Positions 1 to 8,730 of a stretch of DNA of 64,000 bases are shown here, piece by piece; the stretch's first letter is position 1; each line of letters opens with the position of its first letter. A model generated the notes under the pieces. It was given only the letters and a program-made list of their open reading frames with translations, had not been told where the DNA came from and ran no database searches. The position numbers and the translations under genes were made by a program. The stretch is from Prevotella sp. (GTDB lineage Bacteria > Bacteroidota > Bacteroidia > Bacteroidales > Bacteroidaceae): contig JAFSNR010000029.1 of NCBI GenBank assembly GCA_017443345.1, positions 1 through 64,000 of the forward strand, in the 5' to 3' direction.

Positions 1-1
1 C

Positions 2-292
2 TCTTCGACGGGCTCAGAGACCGAGAACGTGATGGCTCCTGAGATCTCGGGAACGTCTCCGTTCACTGACTCCACTCAGGTGACCATCCAGGGTCCTCAG
101 GGCGCAGAGGTTCGTTACACCACTGACGGCAGTGAGCCTTCAGCAGAGAGCCAGCTCTACTCTGAGGCCATCACTCTGAGCGCAACCACGACCATCAAGG
201 CCATTGCCATCCTCGACGGTGAGACTTCTGCTGTAGCCAGCAAGACCTTCACTAAGAGTGGCGAAAGCGGTGGCTTCGATCTCGGCAACTAA
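2..292 (+). CDS. C-terminal part of a probable HU-like DNA-binding protein with chitobiase C-terminal domain (5' end outside window)
   Basis: The frame is open from base 2 and ends at TAA 290-292. The visible 96 residues hold one chitobiase/beta-hexosaminidase C-terminal type domain (an FN3-like fold), recognised by the run VTIQGPQGAEVRYTTDGSEP, the YSEAITLSATTTIKAIAI strand pattern and the conserved YTTDGSxP turn. The end is Gly/Ser rich. In Bacteroidales this domain often forms the tail of HU-like DNA-binding proteins encoded directly before a smalltalk gene, and a smalltalk gene follows here 18 bases later. The HU assignment rests on that context, because the DNA-binding part lies outside the window. 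Confidence 0.6.
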   Translation, partial: SSTGSETENVMAPEISGTSPFTDSTQVTIQGPQGAEVRYTTDGSEPSAESQLYSEAITLSATTTIKAIAILDGETSAVASKTFTKSGESGGFDLGN

Positions 293-310
293 TCAGGAAG
301 GAGGTAGCGT

Positions 311-412
311 ATGACGAAGAAGGAAACGCTTAAGTGGTCGCTGCAGATTCTCGCCTCGATTATCTCAGCAGTGCTGACAGCCCTCGGTGCTACGAGTTGT
401 ATGGGCTACTAG
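311..412 (+). CDS. smalltalk protein (33 aa)
   Basis: A 33-residue gene that ends in GATSCMGY, preceded by a good ribosome-binding site (GGAGG, 8 bases before the ATG). The sequence has a Lys-rich N-terminus, a Trp at residue 9 and one hydrophobic segment (about residues 11-28). This is the pattern of the smalltalk family: tiny single-helix proteins found in Bacteroidetes next to HU-like DNA-binding genes and often a cell-wall hydrolase. Its function is unknown. Here it follows the HU-like tail by 18 bases and is followed by a strong terminator. The usual downstream M15 peptidase or amidase is absent; decayed pieces of such a module lie at 13461-13762. Confidence 0.8.
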   Translation: MTKKETLKWSLQILASIISAVLTALGATSCMGY

Positions 413-429
413 AGCCCTGAATCTAAAAA

Positions 430-467
430 GAATCTCTCGCTCAAATCGAGCGGGAGATTCTTCTTTT
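430..467 (+). terminator. Rho-independent terminator after the smalltalk gene
   Basis: The arms 430-442 and 448-460 pair over 13 bases around a short loop and are followed by TTCTTTT. The same hairpin and the following TTTGCG(A)CAGATTT word recur at 13779-13830 after the smalltalk remnant, so the terminator belongs to the module. Confidence 0.85.
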
Positions 468-477
468 GCGCAGATTT

Positions 478-657
478 GGTGTGGCCATCGGCATCCTGTT
501 AGCAGCGCATGTCGCGGGGTACGTCCTCCTGCTGCTCCTCGACGGTCTTCATGTCGGCAGGCATCTGCATGGACAGAAGGGCTGAGGGTTCGTCCTTACC
601 GCTGATGATGTCGAGCAGGGCCTGATGCTGTACCTTAAAGGAGATGAGGATGGCATC
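478..657 (-). pseudogene. 180-bp fragment copied from the GH3 gene at 2604-4853
   Basis: Bases 478-657 match 2673-2852 over 180 bp without gaps, with about six substitutions. The matched part encodes the last region of the GH3 enzyme, including the words corresponding to DMRCYQDADGHT. In the fragment the TAC codon of CYQDADG is TAA, so it no longer reads through. It joins abruptly to the smalltalk terminator at one end and to unrelated sequence at the other. It is a dead partial copy, probably left by a rearrangement that put 0.7-2.6 kb between the terminator and the GH3 gene. Confidence 0.9.
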
Positions 658-694
658 TAATCGGGTGCCTCTCTTTTCCTATTTGTATATGTCC

Positions 695-790
695 TTATTC
701 GGGTTTCAGCCCATTCGAACGTCTGTAGTCATACAGGTAGTAGATAACTCCTGCAATACCAACAATTGCGATAAAAATTGTAGCTCCCAT
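695..790 (-). CDS. 31-residue membrane peptide, second gene of a pair
   Basis: ATG at 790 and TAA at 695 give 31 residues: one hydrophobic helix (about residues 3-20, starting GATIFIAIVGIAGVIYYLY) and a charged C-terminal tail (DYRRSNGLKPE). It begins 2 bases after the stop of the 95-aa membrane gene on the same strand, so the two are almost surely co-transcribed and probably translationally coupled. Function is unknown. Pairs of a short two-helix protein and a one-helix peptide like this are familiar in Bacteroidales. Confidence 0.6.
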   Translation of the reverse strand: MGATIFIAIVGIAGVIYYLYDYRRSNGLKPE

Positions 791-792
791 TT

Positions 793-1080
793 TTAAATGC
801 TATTATTACCTTGATTATAATATCTATTACCTATCCATAAAAGCACAAAGAACATGATTGTCCCTATTACCAGAAGGTAGATCCAATTCTCTTTTGCGTC
901 TAGCAGGCTTCCTATAACCACACCTCCAAATATCAGTTTGGACATATCGAAATAGATATCTGCTGTATGCAAATCCTTTCTACTGCGAATGGCAAGTAAT
1001 CTTTTTGCTTCATCCATCTCTGCCAGCTGCTTGTTAAGCAGATTGGTCTGGGCTTTAGCCCGTTCACGTCTCGTACTCAT
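793..1080 (-). CDS. Small membrane protein, DUF6722-like
   Basis: Ninety-five residues from the ATG at 1080; a longer frame would need a TTG start. The N-terminal 40 residues are charged and probably coiled coil (RRERAKAQTNLLNKQLAEMD). Two hydrophobic segments follow: FDMSKLIFGGVVIGSLL and YLLVIGTIMFFVLLWIG. The FDxSKLIFGGVV start of the first helix resembles the DUF6722 family of Bacteroidetes membrane proteins. That is a motif impression, not a search result. It is co-transcribed with the 31-residue peptide at 695-790. A Bacteroidetes -7 box lies at 1201-1208, giving a leader of about 110 bases. Confidence 0.6.
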   Translation of the reverse strand: MSTRRERAKAQTNLLNKQLAEMDEAKRLLAIRSRKDLHTADIYFDMSKLIFGGVVIGSLLDAKENWIYLLVIGTIMFFVLLWIGNRYYNQGNNSI

Positions 1081-1200
1081 CGGCAAAAGTAGTTAAAAAG
1101 TTCCATACTCGCAACATTTTTGCCCAAATTCTTACATTTTTTTAGGGTTTTGTTCCTCATACGCTATAAGTTTTAAAGTTTAACATTAAGATTTCGCTTG

Positions 1201-1208
1201 CAAAGATA
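1201..1208 (-). promoter_or_regulatory. -7 promoter box for the small membrane operon
   Basis: CAAAGATA on the plus strand reads TATCTTTG on the minus strand, the Bacteroidetes TAnnTTTG -7 element. Transcription would start about 7 bases downstream and run into the gene at 1080. Confidence 0.55.
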
Positions 1209-1234
1209 ACGATTAAAATTGAATCACCAAAGAA

Positions 1235-1257
1235 AAATGAAGGAATTTTCTTCATTT
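1235..1257. other. Hairpin followed by the smalltalk-terminator tail word
   Basis: AAATGAAG (1235-1242) and CTTCATTT (1250-1257) form an 8-bp stem with a 7-base loop. The next bases, GCGACAGATTT, repeat the word that follows both smalltalk terminators (463-476 and 13815-13826). This suggests the 3' edge of a third lost module copy. It is the only structure I see in the 324-base gap 1087-1410 apart from the two promoter boxes. Confidence 0.35.
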
Positions 1258-1361
1258 GCGACAGATTTGGGGGGCTTGGAGCGGGTTTGTCGCACATTGT
1301 ACAACCACCGTAAAGAAACAACTTTTTTATCAGAACTATTGTTTAATCCAAAAATTATATG

Positions 1362-1369
1362 TAAGTTTG
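1362..1369 (+). promoter_or_regulatory. -7 promoter box for the DUF4421 gene
   Basis: TAAGTTTG fits TAnnTTTG, with a TTG at 1339-1341 at the correct distance for the -33 element. It places transcription start near 1376 and supports the ATG at 1411 over the upstream in-frame ATG at 1219. Confidence 0.5.
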
Positions 1370-1410
1370 CAGCGGCTAAACAACTTAAGCAGGATCAAAA
1401 TGTATTTGAT

Positions 1411-2595
1411 ATGAGAGGGAAAAAGCTGTTATTATTGGTTTTGTCACTGGGTATGGTACTTCCCAGCTTGGCTGCTGGCGACGATGTTGTACCGGTCGTA
1501 GCCGGCTTTCTGGGCAAGGTGGGAACTTTCCTCGATTCGATGGCGGTGAATGGCTTGGACCGTCGCTATGTTGACGCACCTAAAAGACCTTGGCAGGTGA
1601 TTCTCAGAGGCAATATCAACCAGTCGATCCTGTCGATAAATACCCAGACATCTCATGCTGAGGATATCCTGCCTTTCATGTCGGGGGATATGACTTGGGA
1701 GCCGCGTATCAAGACCGTTCCTGCAACATACCTCGGTATCTGGGCTGGTTACAGAGGCTACGGCTTTGGCTATTCCTGGAATGTGGGAGGCGACAAGGGA
1801 CGTATCCTCACCTTGGGAGCTACTGGCGGCAGCTATGGCGTGAACCTGCGTATCCACTGGTTCGACAACGACGAGCCACATGTATATATGAAAGGAACCG
1901 TCTTGATGAGCATCGACCAAACAGGGACTCCCGTTTATAAGCCTATTGAATACAACGACGTCGTTGAGATGGGCAGTCCTATCCAGACGAGGGCGCTCTT
2001 CCTCGACGGCTATTATCTGTTCAATAAACGATGTTCGTATGCAGCCGCCTACGATCAGAGTGTGATCCAGAAGCGCTCATCGGGTTCGTTGATGGCAGGA
2101 GCCATGTATGTCCATTCCGCCACCGAGTATGACAATGATGTCAATGCCGACCTGATCATGTTGATGGACGATATTGGTATCATCAAGTCGGATCAGATCA
2201 GTGCCGGCGTGGGATATATCTATAACTGGGTGCCTGCCAAAGGTCTGCTCATCAGCGCCATGGCCATCCCCATGCTGACTTTTTACAACCACCACAAGAT
2301 GTGGCGTTTCGATTCTAACCTGAAGGACCTGGTGAATCAAGATGGTTGGGATGAGTTCATGGAAATGGAGGAGAAAGATTACCGAATCAGGGATGCAAAA
2401 AATAATCACATCGTCAGTAAGAACTCGAACATCAAACTGAGTTATGATGCCCGACTGTCGATTACTTACGAATGGAACAGCCGCGTGTTTATCAATGCCT
2501 ACGGGCAACTGAACAGTTTCGGATACAAACTGGATCAGGTCAGCGGACGCCTGCGCGACTGGTATATCAATGCATCGATCGGAGTGAGACTATAA
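1411..2595 (+). CDS. DUF4421 family outer-membrane protein
   Basis: From ATG 1411 the product is 394 residues with a clear signal peptide (MRGKKLLLLVLSLGMVLPSL...AGD). The frame stays open upstream to 1219, but that part precedes the -7 box and would bury the signal peptide. The mature part shows the RRYVDAPKRPWQVILRGN opening and alternating aromatic beta strands (YLGIWAGYRGYGFGYSW, LRIHWFDNDE) and ends with a strand closing IGVRL, typical of the DUF4421 family of predicted outer-membrane barrels in Bacteroidetes. Its job is unknown. It stands alone and converges on the GH3 gene at 2604. Confidence 0.75.
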   Translation: MRGKKLLLLVLSLGMVLPSLAAGDDVVPVVAGFLGKVGTFLDSMAVNGLDRRYVDAPKRPWQVILRGNINQSILSINTQTSHAEDILPFMSGDMTWEPRIKTVPATYLGIWAGYRGYGFGYSWNVGGDKGRILTLGATGGSYGVNLRIHWFDNDEPHVYMKGTVLMSIDQTGTPVYKPIEYNDVVEMGSPIQTRALFLDGYYLFNKRCSYAAAYDQSVIQKRSSGSLMAGAMYVHSATEYDNDVNADLIMLMDDIGIIKSDQISAGVGYIYNWVPAKGLLISAMAIPMLTFYNHHKMWRFDSNLKDLVNQDGWDEFMEMEEKDYRIRDAKNNHIVSKNSNIKLSYDARLSITYEWNSRVFINAYGQLNSFGYKLDQVSGRLRDWYINASIGVRL

Positions 2596-2603
2596 ATTCA
2601 ATT

Positions 2604-4853
2604 TTACTTGTATTTCCCGACACGTTCGTCAGCGATGGGGCCGCTCCAGTTCAGGCCGAAGGCGAAGTCGTAGGTGTGGCCGTCGGCATCCTGGTAGCAG
2701 CGCATGTCGCGGGGTACGTCCTCCTGCTGCTCCTCGACGGTCTTCATGTCGGCAGGCATCTGCATGGGCAGAAGGGCTGAGGGCTCGTTCTTACCGCTGA
2801 TGATGTCGAGCAGGGCCTGATGCTGTACCTTGAAGGAGATGAGGATGGCATCGGCAGAGGGCTCGATCTCTGTGAGTACGACGGGGCGGCCTGTCTCGAT
2901 GATGACGATGACAGGGCGATCGCCCATCTGCTTCTTCGTCTGCTGAACCAGCAGCATATCGTCGCGGTTATAGGCCTTGACGGTCTTGCCTCGGAAACTG
3001 CGGTTGGTGAACTTCTCCATCGGATCGCCACCGGCAATGCTGACAGCACGGGCATCGCGGGCGGTGTAGTCGTCGTACTGCAGACTGAAGGGCATATAGC
3101 CATTACCACCTCGTTTCACATCAGCCGTGCTATAGCCGATACCCGTGTTGGGCTCCTGAATGAGGCAGATGGCGAAATCGGCTTGCTCGGGCTGTTCCAC
3201 CACATCGAAGTACTTCTTCACCAGAGCGAGGTCGATGGGCTCGACGGTCTTCTCCTCGGAGATGCCACCCCAGATGCCTGGGATGGCGGGGAAGTGGCGC
3301 TTGGGCACAAAGACCTTTTTACGATCCTTGACGGGGAGCACCTGGTTATCGCGGTTCTTCAGCATGACGACGGACTTGAGCTGGGCCTCGTAGCCCTCCT
3401 GCATGAACTCGGGCTTACCCACCGTCTTCTCCGTCTCTGCAGGGTCGAGGTAAGGATTCTCGAAGAGTCCCACGCGGAAGACATTGAGCAGCAGGCGACG
3501 GGCGGAGAGCTCGAAGCGCTGGCGGGCACTCTCCTCGCCCTGCTCCTTGCTCCACATCTGATAGGCCTCCACCACAGGGCCTATCTCGTTGTTGCCACCA
3601 AACTGATCGACGCCAGCCTGAAGGATCTTGTAATGACGCTCGGCCTCGTTGAAGGCTTCCATGCCCCAAGGCTTACCACCAATGGGACTGTCGAGCACCT
3701 TGATATCCTTCGTGATGCCCCAGTCGGTACAGGCGACACCCTGGAAGCCAGCCTCATCGCGCAGCTGTTGTTGGATAAGCCAACGGCTATAGCTGCCACC
3801 TACGTTCTGACCTGAGGGATCCTGATTCCACAGGATGCTGTAGATGGGCATGACGGCAGAGGCCATCTCTGTGCCGCCTTCGAGACGGAAGGCTCCCTCG
3901 ACGAACGAACGCTTGTGCATGGCGAGGTTGTTACCCGGATAGACGGCATACTTGCCCGAGGCGAAATGGGAGTCGCGCCCACCCTCCTGGGCTCCATAGC
4001 CATACCAGTGCTTCACCATCGCATTGACACTCTTCATGCCCCAGCCCTTGGCCTCAGGGGTGGTCTGGAAGGCATCGCAATAGGCACGGGCCATATCCGT
4101 AGCCAACTGCGGATCCTCACCAAACGTGCCGTCGAAACGGAACCAGCGGGGATCGGTGGCAATATCGACCTGTGGCGAGAGGGCTGTGGCGATGCCCAGG
4201 GCACGATACTCCTCGGAGGCTATCTCGCCAAAGCGGTGCATCAGCTGGGGATCGAAGGTGGCTGCCAGTCCGAGGGACGTGGGCCAGAGCGAGATCTTGC
4301 CGCCTGCGCCTGCATTGAACTCAGCGGTGCCTGTGGCGTCATGACGGGGGTCGGAACTGGTGTTGGAGGGGATGCCATGGTCGAGGCCCTCGACGAAGGC
4401 CTGCATGTTGTTGTTCCACTTGGCAGCCGTAACAGGGCTCTCCACAACGGTGATCAATACAGCGCGCAAATGGTCATCGGCGAGGAACTTCTTCTGATCG
4501 GCAGTCAGACTATCGGCAGGCACGGGCTGATGGCTGCTGTAGAGCATCAGTCCGGCTATCTCCTCGATGGAGAGCTGTGAGGCGAGGTCGGCAGCACGCT
4601 CCTCGGCAGGAAGACGCCAGTCCTCATAGGCATCGAGCGAGTCGTTGCGGTTCAGGTCCTTGAAGGCGAAGCCATCGACCGTCAGCAGCTTTACGCCTGA
4701 TTGTGGCGAATAGCCCAGAGAGGGGCCACCCTTCTGAGTGACCAACATGAACGAGTCAACCTGTTGCTCGGACCACTTCTGGCCACTGCAACCTGCTGTC
4801 AACCATCCCGCCAAGGCGAGAAGCGCTGTCATCGAGAGTGATAGTTTCTTCAT
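2604..4853 (-). CDS. Glycoside hydrolase family 3 lipoprotein (beta-glucosidase/xylosidase type)
   Basis: A 749-residue GH3 enzyme that would release beta-linked glucose or xylose from oligosaccharides outside the cytoplasm. A lipoprotein signal ends in LTAGCS. Next comes an EF-hand-like stretch (DLNRNDSLDAYEDW). The GH3 barrel carries the KHWYGYGAQEGGRDSH catalytic-region motif and the nucleophile Asp near residue 376 in GVACTDWGI. The alpha/beta C-terminal domain follows. Unlike the other three GH3 enzymes here, it has no obvious FN3-like domain after that and ends early (ADERVGKYK). It is divergent from the esterase at 5047. A 180-bp piece of its 3' part is duplicated at 478-657. Confidence 0.9.
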   Translation of the reverse strand: MKKLSLSMTALLALAGWLTAGCSGQKWSEQQVDSFMLVTQKGGPSLGYSPQSGVKLLTVDGFAFKDLNRNDSLDAYEDWRLPAEERAADLASQLSIEEIAGLMLYSSHQPVPADSLTADQKKFLADDHLRAVLITVVESPVTAAKWNNNMQAFVEGLDHGIPSNTSSDPRHDATGTAEFNAGAGGKISLWPTSLGLAATFDPQLMHRFGEIASEEYRALGIATALSPQVDIATDPRWFRFDGTFGEDPQLATDMARAYCDAFQTTPEAKGWGMKSVNAMVKHWYGYGAQEGGRDSHFASGKYAVYPGNNLAMHKRSFVEGAFRLEGGTEMASAVMPIYSILWNQDPSGQNVGGSYSRWLIQQQLRDEAGFQGVACTDWGITKDIKVLDSPIGGKPWGMEAFNEAERHYKILQAGVDQFGGNNEIGPVVEAYQMWSKEQGEESARQRFELSARRLLLNVFRVGLFENPYLDPAETEKTVGKPEFMQEGYEAQLKSVVMLKNRDNQVLPVKDRKKVFVPKRHFPAIPGIWGGISEEKTVEPIDLALVKKYFDVVEQPEQADFAICLIQEPNTGIGYSTADVKRGGNGYMPFSLQYDDYTARDARAVSIAGGDPMEKFTNRSFRGKTVKAYNRDDMLLVQQTKKQMGDRPVIVIIETGRPVVLTEIEPSADAILISFKVQHQALLDIISGKNEPSALLPMQMPADMKTVEEQQEDVPRDMRCYQDADGHTYDFAFGLNWSGPIADERVGKYK

Positions 4854-4913
4854 ACGATATTTGATTTTAGTGAATTAGCAATTCCTTTGAGACATCGTTC
4901 TAGCTTTTGGGTG

Positions 4914-4921
4914 CAAAGATA
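4914..4921 (-). promoter_or_regulatory. -7 promoter box for the GH3 gene at 2604-4853
   Basis: CAAAGATA reads TATCTTTG on the minus strand, 60 bases before the ATG at 4853. Confidence 0.6.
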
Positions 4922-4930
4922 CAAAAAAAG

Positions 4931-4965
4931 TAAAAAGTAAAAAAGTAAAATGGTAAAAAAGTGAG
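4931..4965. repeat. Probable heptad-type 35-bp element (GTAAAAA variant)
   Basis: The tract reads as roughly five 7-base units of the type taaaaag/taaaaaa/gtaaaat/ggtaaaa/aagtgag. Registration is looser than in the other members of the family (see 14976, 21297, 22993, 41875, 42105, 49001, 59316). It sits in the divergent intergenic region. Confidence 0.4.
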
Positions 4966-4986
4966 TTGGTAATTAAATAAGGTTAA

Positions 4987-6264
<1,278 letters not shown>

Positions 6265-6295
6265 TTAAGAATTTTGAATAAATAATTAAGAGTTT

Positions 6296-8656
6296 ATGAA
6301 GAAGACTATGTTTCTCGCCTTCGGCATGGCTGCCCTCGTGATGGGTTGTACAAGTGCCGACAAAGTGACAAAGAACACCATCAATCAGGAAGAAGTAATG
6401 AGCAAGATGTCGCTCGAGGACAAGGCTCACTTCGTCATTGGTGTAGGTATGGCAGGATTCTCTGGCGACGACGCTGTAATCGGCGCTACCAAGAGTCTGG
6501 TACCTGGTGCCGCAGGTACCACCTACCCTCTCGACTCACTGGGCATCCCTGCTGTTGTATTGGCAGATGGCCCTGCAGGACTCCGTATCGATGCTACTCG
6601 TGAGGGTGATTCCGCCACCTATTATTGCACCCACTTCCCCATAGGAACGCTGCTGGCTTCTACCTGGAACACCCAGTTGGTTGAGGAGGTAGGACTCGCT
6701 ATGGGTCAGGAGGTGAAGGAGTATGGTGCCGACGTGCTGTTGGCTCCTGCTGTGAACATCATGCGTAACCCACTCTGTGGCCGTAACTTCGAGTACTACT
6801 CTGAGGATCCCGTTATCGCTGGTAAGATTGCTGCTGCCTATATCAATGGTATCCAGAAGAACGATGTGGGTACAAGCATCAAGCACTTTGCTGCCAACAA
6901 TCAGGAGACCAACCGTATGAATACGGATGCGCACATCTCTCAGCGTGCCCTGCGTGAGATCTATCTGAAGGGCTTCGAGATTGCCATCAAGGAAGCTAAG
7001 CCCTGGACGGTGATGACGTCATATAACTACATCAATGGTGTCTATACCTCTGAGAGCAAGGACCTCGTACAGACCATCCTTCGCGATGAGTGGGGCTACG
7101 AGGGAACCGTGATGACTGACTGGTTCGGAGGCAAGGACGGTGCCAAGCAGATGTGGGCTGGTAACGACATGTTGCAGCCTGGTAAGAAGGAGCAGTTCGA
7201 CAGCATCGTGGCTGGTGTGAAGAGTGGCAAACTCGCTGAGGCCGACCTCGATCGCAACGTTCAGCGCGTGTTGAACCTTGTAGAGCGCAGTCCTCGTTTC
7301 CAGGGTTATCAGTACTCTAACAAACCCGACCTCAAGGCTCACGCTGCCGTGACTCGTCAGTCTGCTGCTGAGGGTATGGTTCTGATGGAGAACAAAGATG
7401 CCCTGCCCTTCAAGGAGAACGTGAAGAAGGTGGCCCTCTATGGTTGCCCCTCTTACGACTTCATCGCTGGTGGTACAGGTTCGGGTAATGTGAACCATGC
7501 TTATGTCGTATCACTGCTCGATGGACTGAAGAATGGCGGCTACACCGTATCTGACGAACTGAAGACCTCTTACGAGAAGTATATCGCTGATGCCAAGGAG
7601 GCTCAGAAGAAGGCGCTCGACGAGATGGCTAAGAAGGATCCTAAGAACGCTATGCTCGTTAGCTTCCTGCCAGGTACCCTGCCCGCAGAGAAACAGTTCA
7701 CTGCCGAGGAACTGACAGCACAGGCTGAGGCTTCTGACATCGCTCTGATTACCATCGGACGCATCTCTGGCGAGTTCCTTGATCGTAAGGTGGCCGACTT
7801 CAACCTCAACGACTCTGAAATGAAACTGATCCAGCAGGTGTGTGAGGTTTACCACAAGGCAGGCAAGCAGGTGGTAGTACTGCTGAACATTGGTGGTGTC
7901 ATCGAGACAGCCACTTGGAAGGATCTGCCCGATGCCATCCTCTGCGCTTGGCAGGCAGGACAGGAAGGCGGTAACAGCGTCGTCGACGTACTCAGTGGCA
8001 AACAGTCTCCTTCAGGAAAGTTCACCATGACATGGCCCGTGAAGTTCACGGATGCCTACTCTTCAAAGAACTTCCCCATCGACCAGGATCCACGCATCGA
8101 TATGCTGAACCAGGGTCAGAAGGGTAATGTGAAGAATGTAGACTATACCGACTACGAGGAGGATATCTATGTAGGCTATCGTTACTTCGACTCGTTTGAG
8201 GTACCCGTTGCCTATCCATTCGGCTTCGGCCTCAGCTACACCACCTTCGAATACAGCGATGCTAAGATTGCTGAGAAGGGTGATGCCTACGAGGTTAGCG
8301 TAACCGTTAAGAATACAGGCGCTCGCGAGGGTAAGGAGGTTGTTGAGCTCTATGTCTCTGCACCTGACAACAAAGCCGCCAACAAGCCCGCCAAGGAACT
8401 GAAGGCCTTTGCCAAGACCAAGGCTCTGAAGGCAGGCGAGAGCGAGACGGTTACCATGACTGTCAAGGCTGCCGATCTCGCATCGTTCGACGAGGCTGCC
8501 TCCGCATGGGTGGTTGCCGAGGGCGAATACCAGTTCCTCGTTGGTGCCTCTGCCCAGGACATCAAGGCGACCCTCCCTGCAACTGTCAAGGCCAGCTCGG
8601 AGAAAGTCAACGACGTCATGAAGCCCGAGGTTCAGATGAACCTCCTGAAACGCTAA
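6296..8656 (+). CDS. Glycoside hydrolase family 3 lipoprotein with FN3-like C-terminal domain
   Basis: 786 residues with a lipoprotein signal (AALVMGCTS). The GH3 N-terminal barrel has the LADGPAGLR and IKHFAANNQETNR substrate-site motifs and the nucleophile Asp near 275 in GTVMTDWFGG. The alpha/beta sandwich domain and a C-terminal FN3-like domain (YPFGFGLSYTTFEYS...VTVKNTGAREGKEVVELYV) follow. This is the full three-domain beta-glucosidase/beta-xylosidase build. It follows the esterase by 31 bases. A terminator after it may separate it from the closely similar GH3 at 8731. Confidence 0.92.
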   Translation: MKKTMFLAFGMAALVMGCTSADKVTKNTINQEEVMSKMSLEDKAHFVIGVGMAGFSGDDAVIGATKSLVPGAAGTTYPLDSLGIPAVVLADGPAGLRIDATREGDSATYYCTHFPIGTLLASTWNTQLVEEVGLAMGQEVKEYGADVLLAPAVNIMRNPLCGRNFEYYSEDPVIAGKIAAAYINGIQKNDVGTSIKHFAANNQETNRMNTDAHISQRALREIYLKGFEIAIKEAKPWTVMTSYNYINGVYTSESKDLVQTILRDEWGYEGTVMTDWFGGKDGAKQMWAGNDMLQPGKKEQFDSIVAGVKSGKLAEADLDRNVQRVLNLVERSPRFQGYQYSNKPDLKAHAAVTRQSAAEGMVLMENKDALPFKENVKKVALYGCPSYDFIAGGTGSGNVNHAYVVSLLDGLKNGGYTVSDELKTSYEKYIADAKEAQKKALDEMAKKDPKNAMLVSFLPGTLPAEKQFTAEELTAQAEASDIALITIGRISGEFLDRKVADFNLNDSEMKLIQQVCEVYHKAGKQVVVLLNIGGVIETATWKDLPDAILCAWQAGQEGGNSVVDVLSGKQSPSGKFTMTWPVKFTDAYSSKNFPIDQDPRIDMLNQGQKGNVKNVDYTDYEEDIYVGYRYFDSFEVPVAYPFGFGLSYTTFEYSDAKIAEKGDAYEVSVTVKNTGAREGKEVVELYVSAPDNKAANKPAKELKAFAKTKALKAGESETVTMTVKAADLASFDEAASAWVVAEGEYQFLVGASAQDIKATLPATVKASSEKVNDVMKPEVQMNLLKR

Positions 8657-8661
8657 TTATC

Positions 8662-8692
8662 AGCACGGCCCATAAGGGTCGTGCTTGTTTTT
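8662..8692 (+). terminator. Rho-independent terminator between two GH3 genes
   Basis: AGCACGGCCC and GGGTCGTGCT pair around a short loop and are followed by a T-rich run (TGTTTTT). Confidence 0.75.
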
Positions 8693-8730
8693 GCCGACGA
8701 TGAGAACTAAATAACATAAATGACATAGTG

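Noticed and set aside
1219-1410. Longer N-terminus for the DUF4421 protein
   Set aside because: The extension contains the -7 promoter box and precedes a clear signal peptide at 1411.
2820-4580. Long plus-strand frames opposite the GH3 gene
   Set aside because: They are antisense shadows of a conserved enzyme, a consequence of GC-rich third positions.
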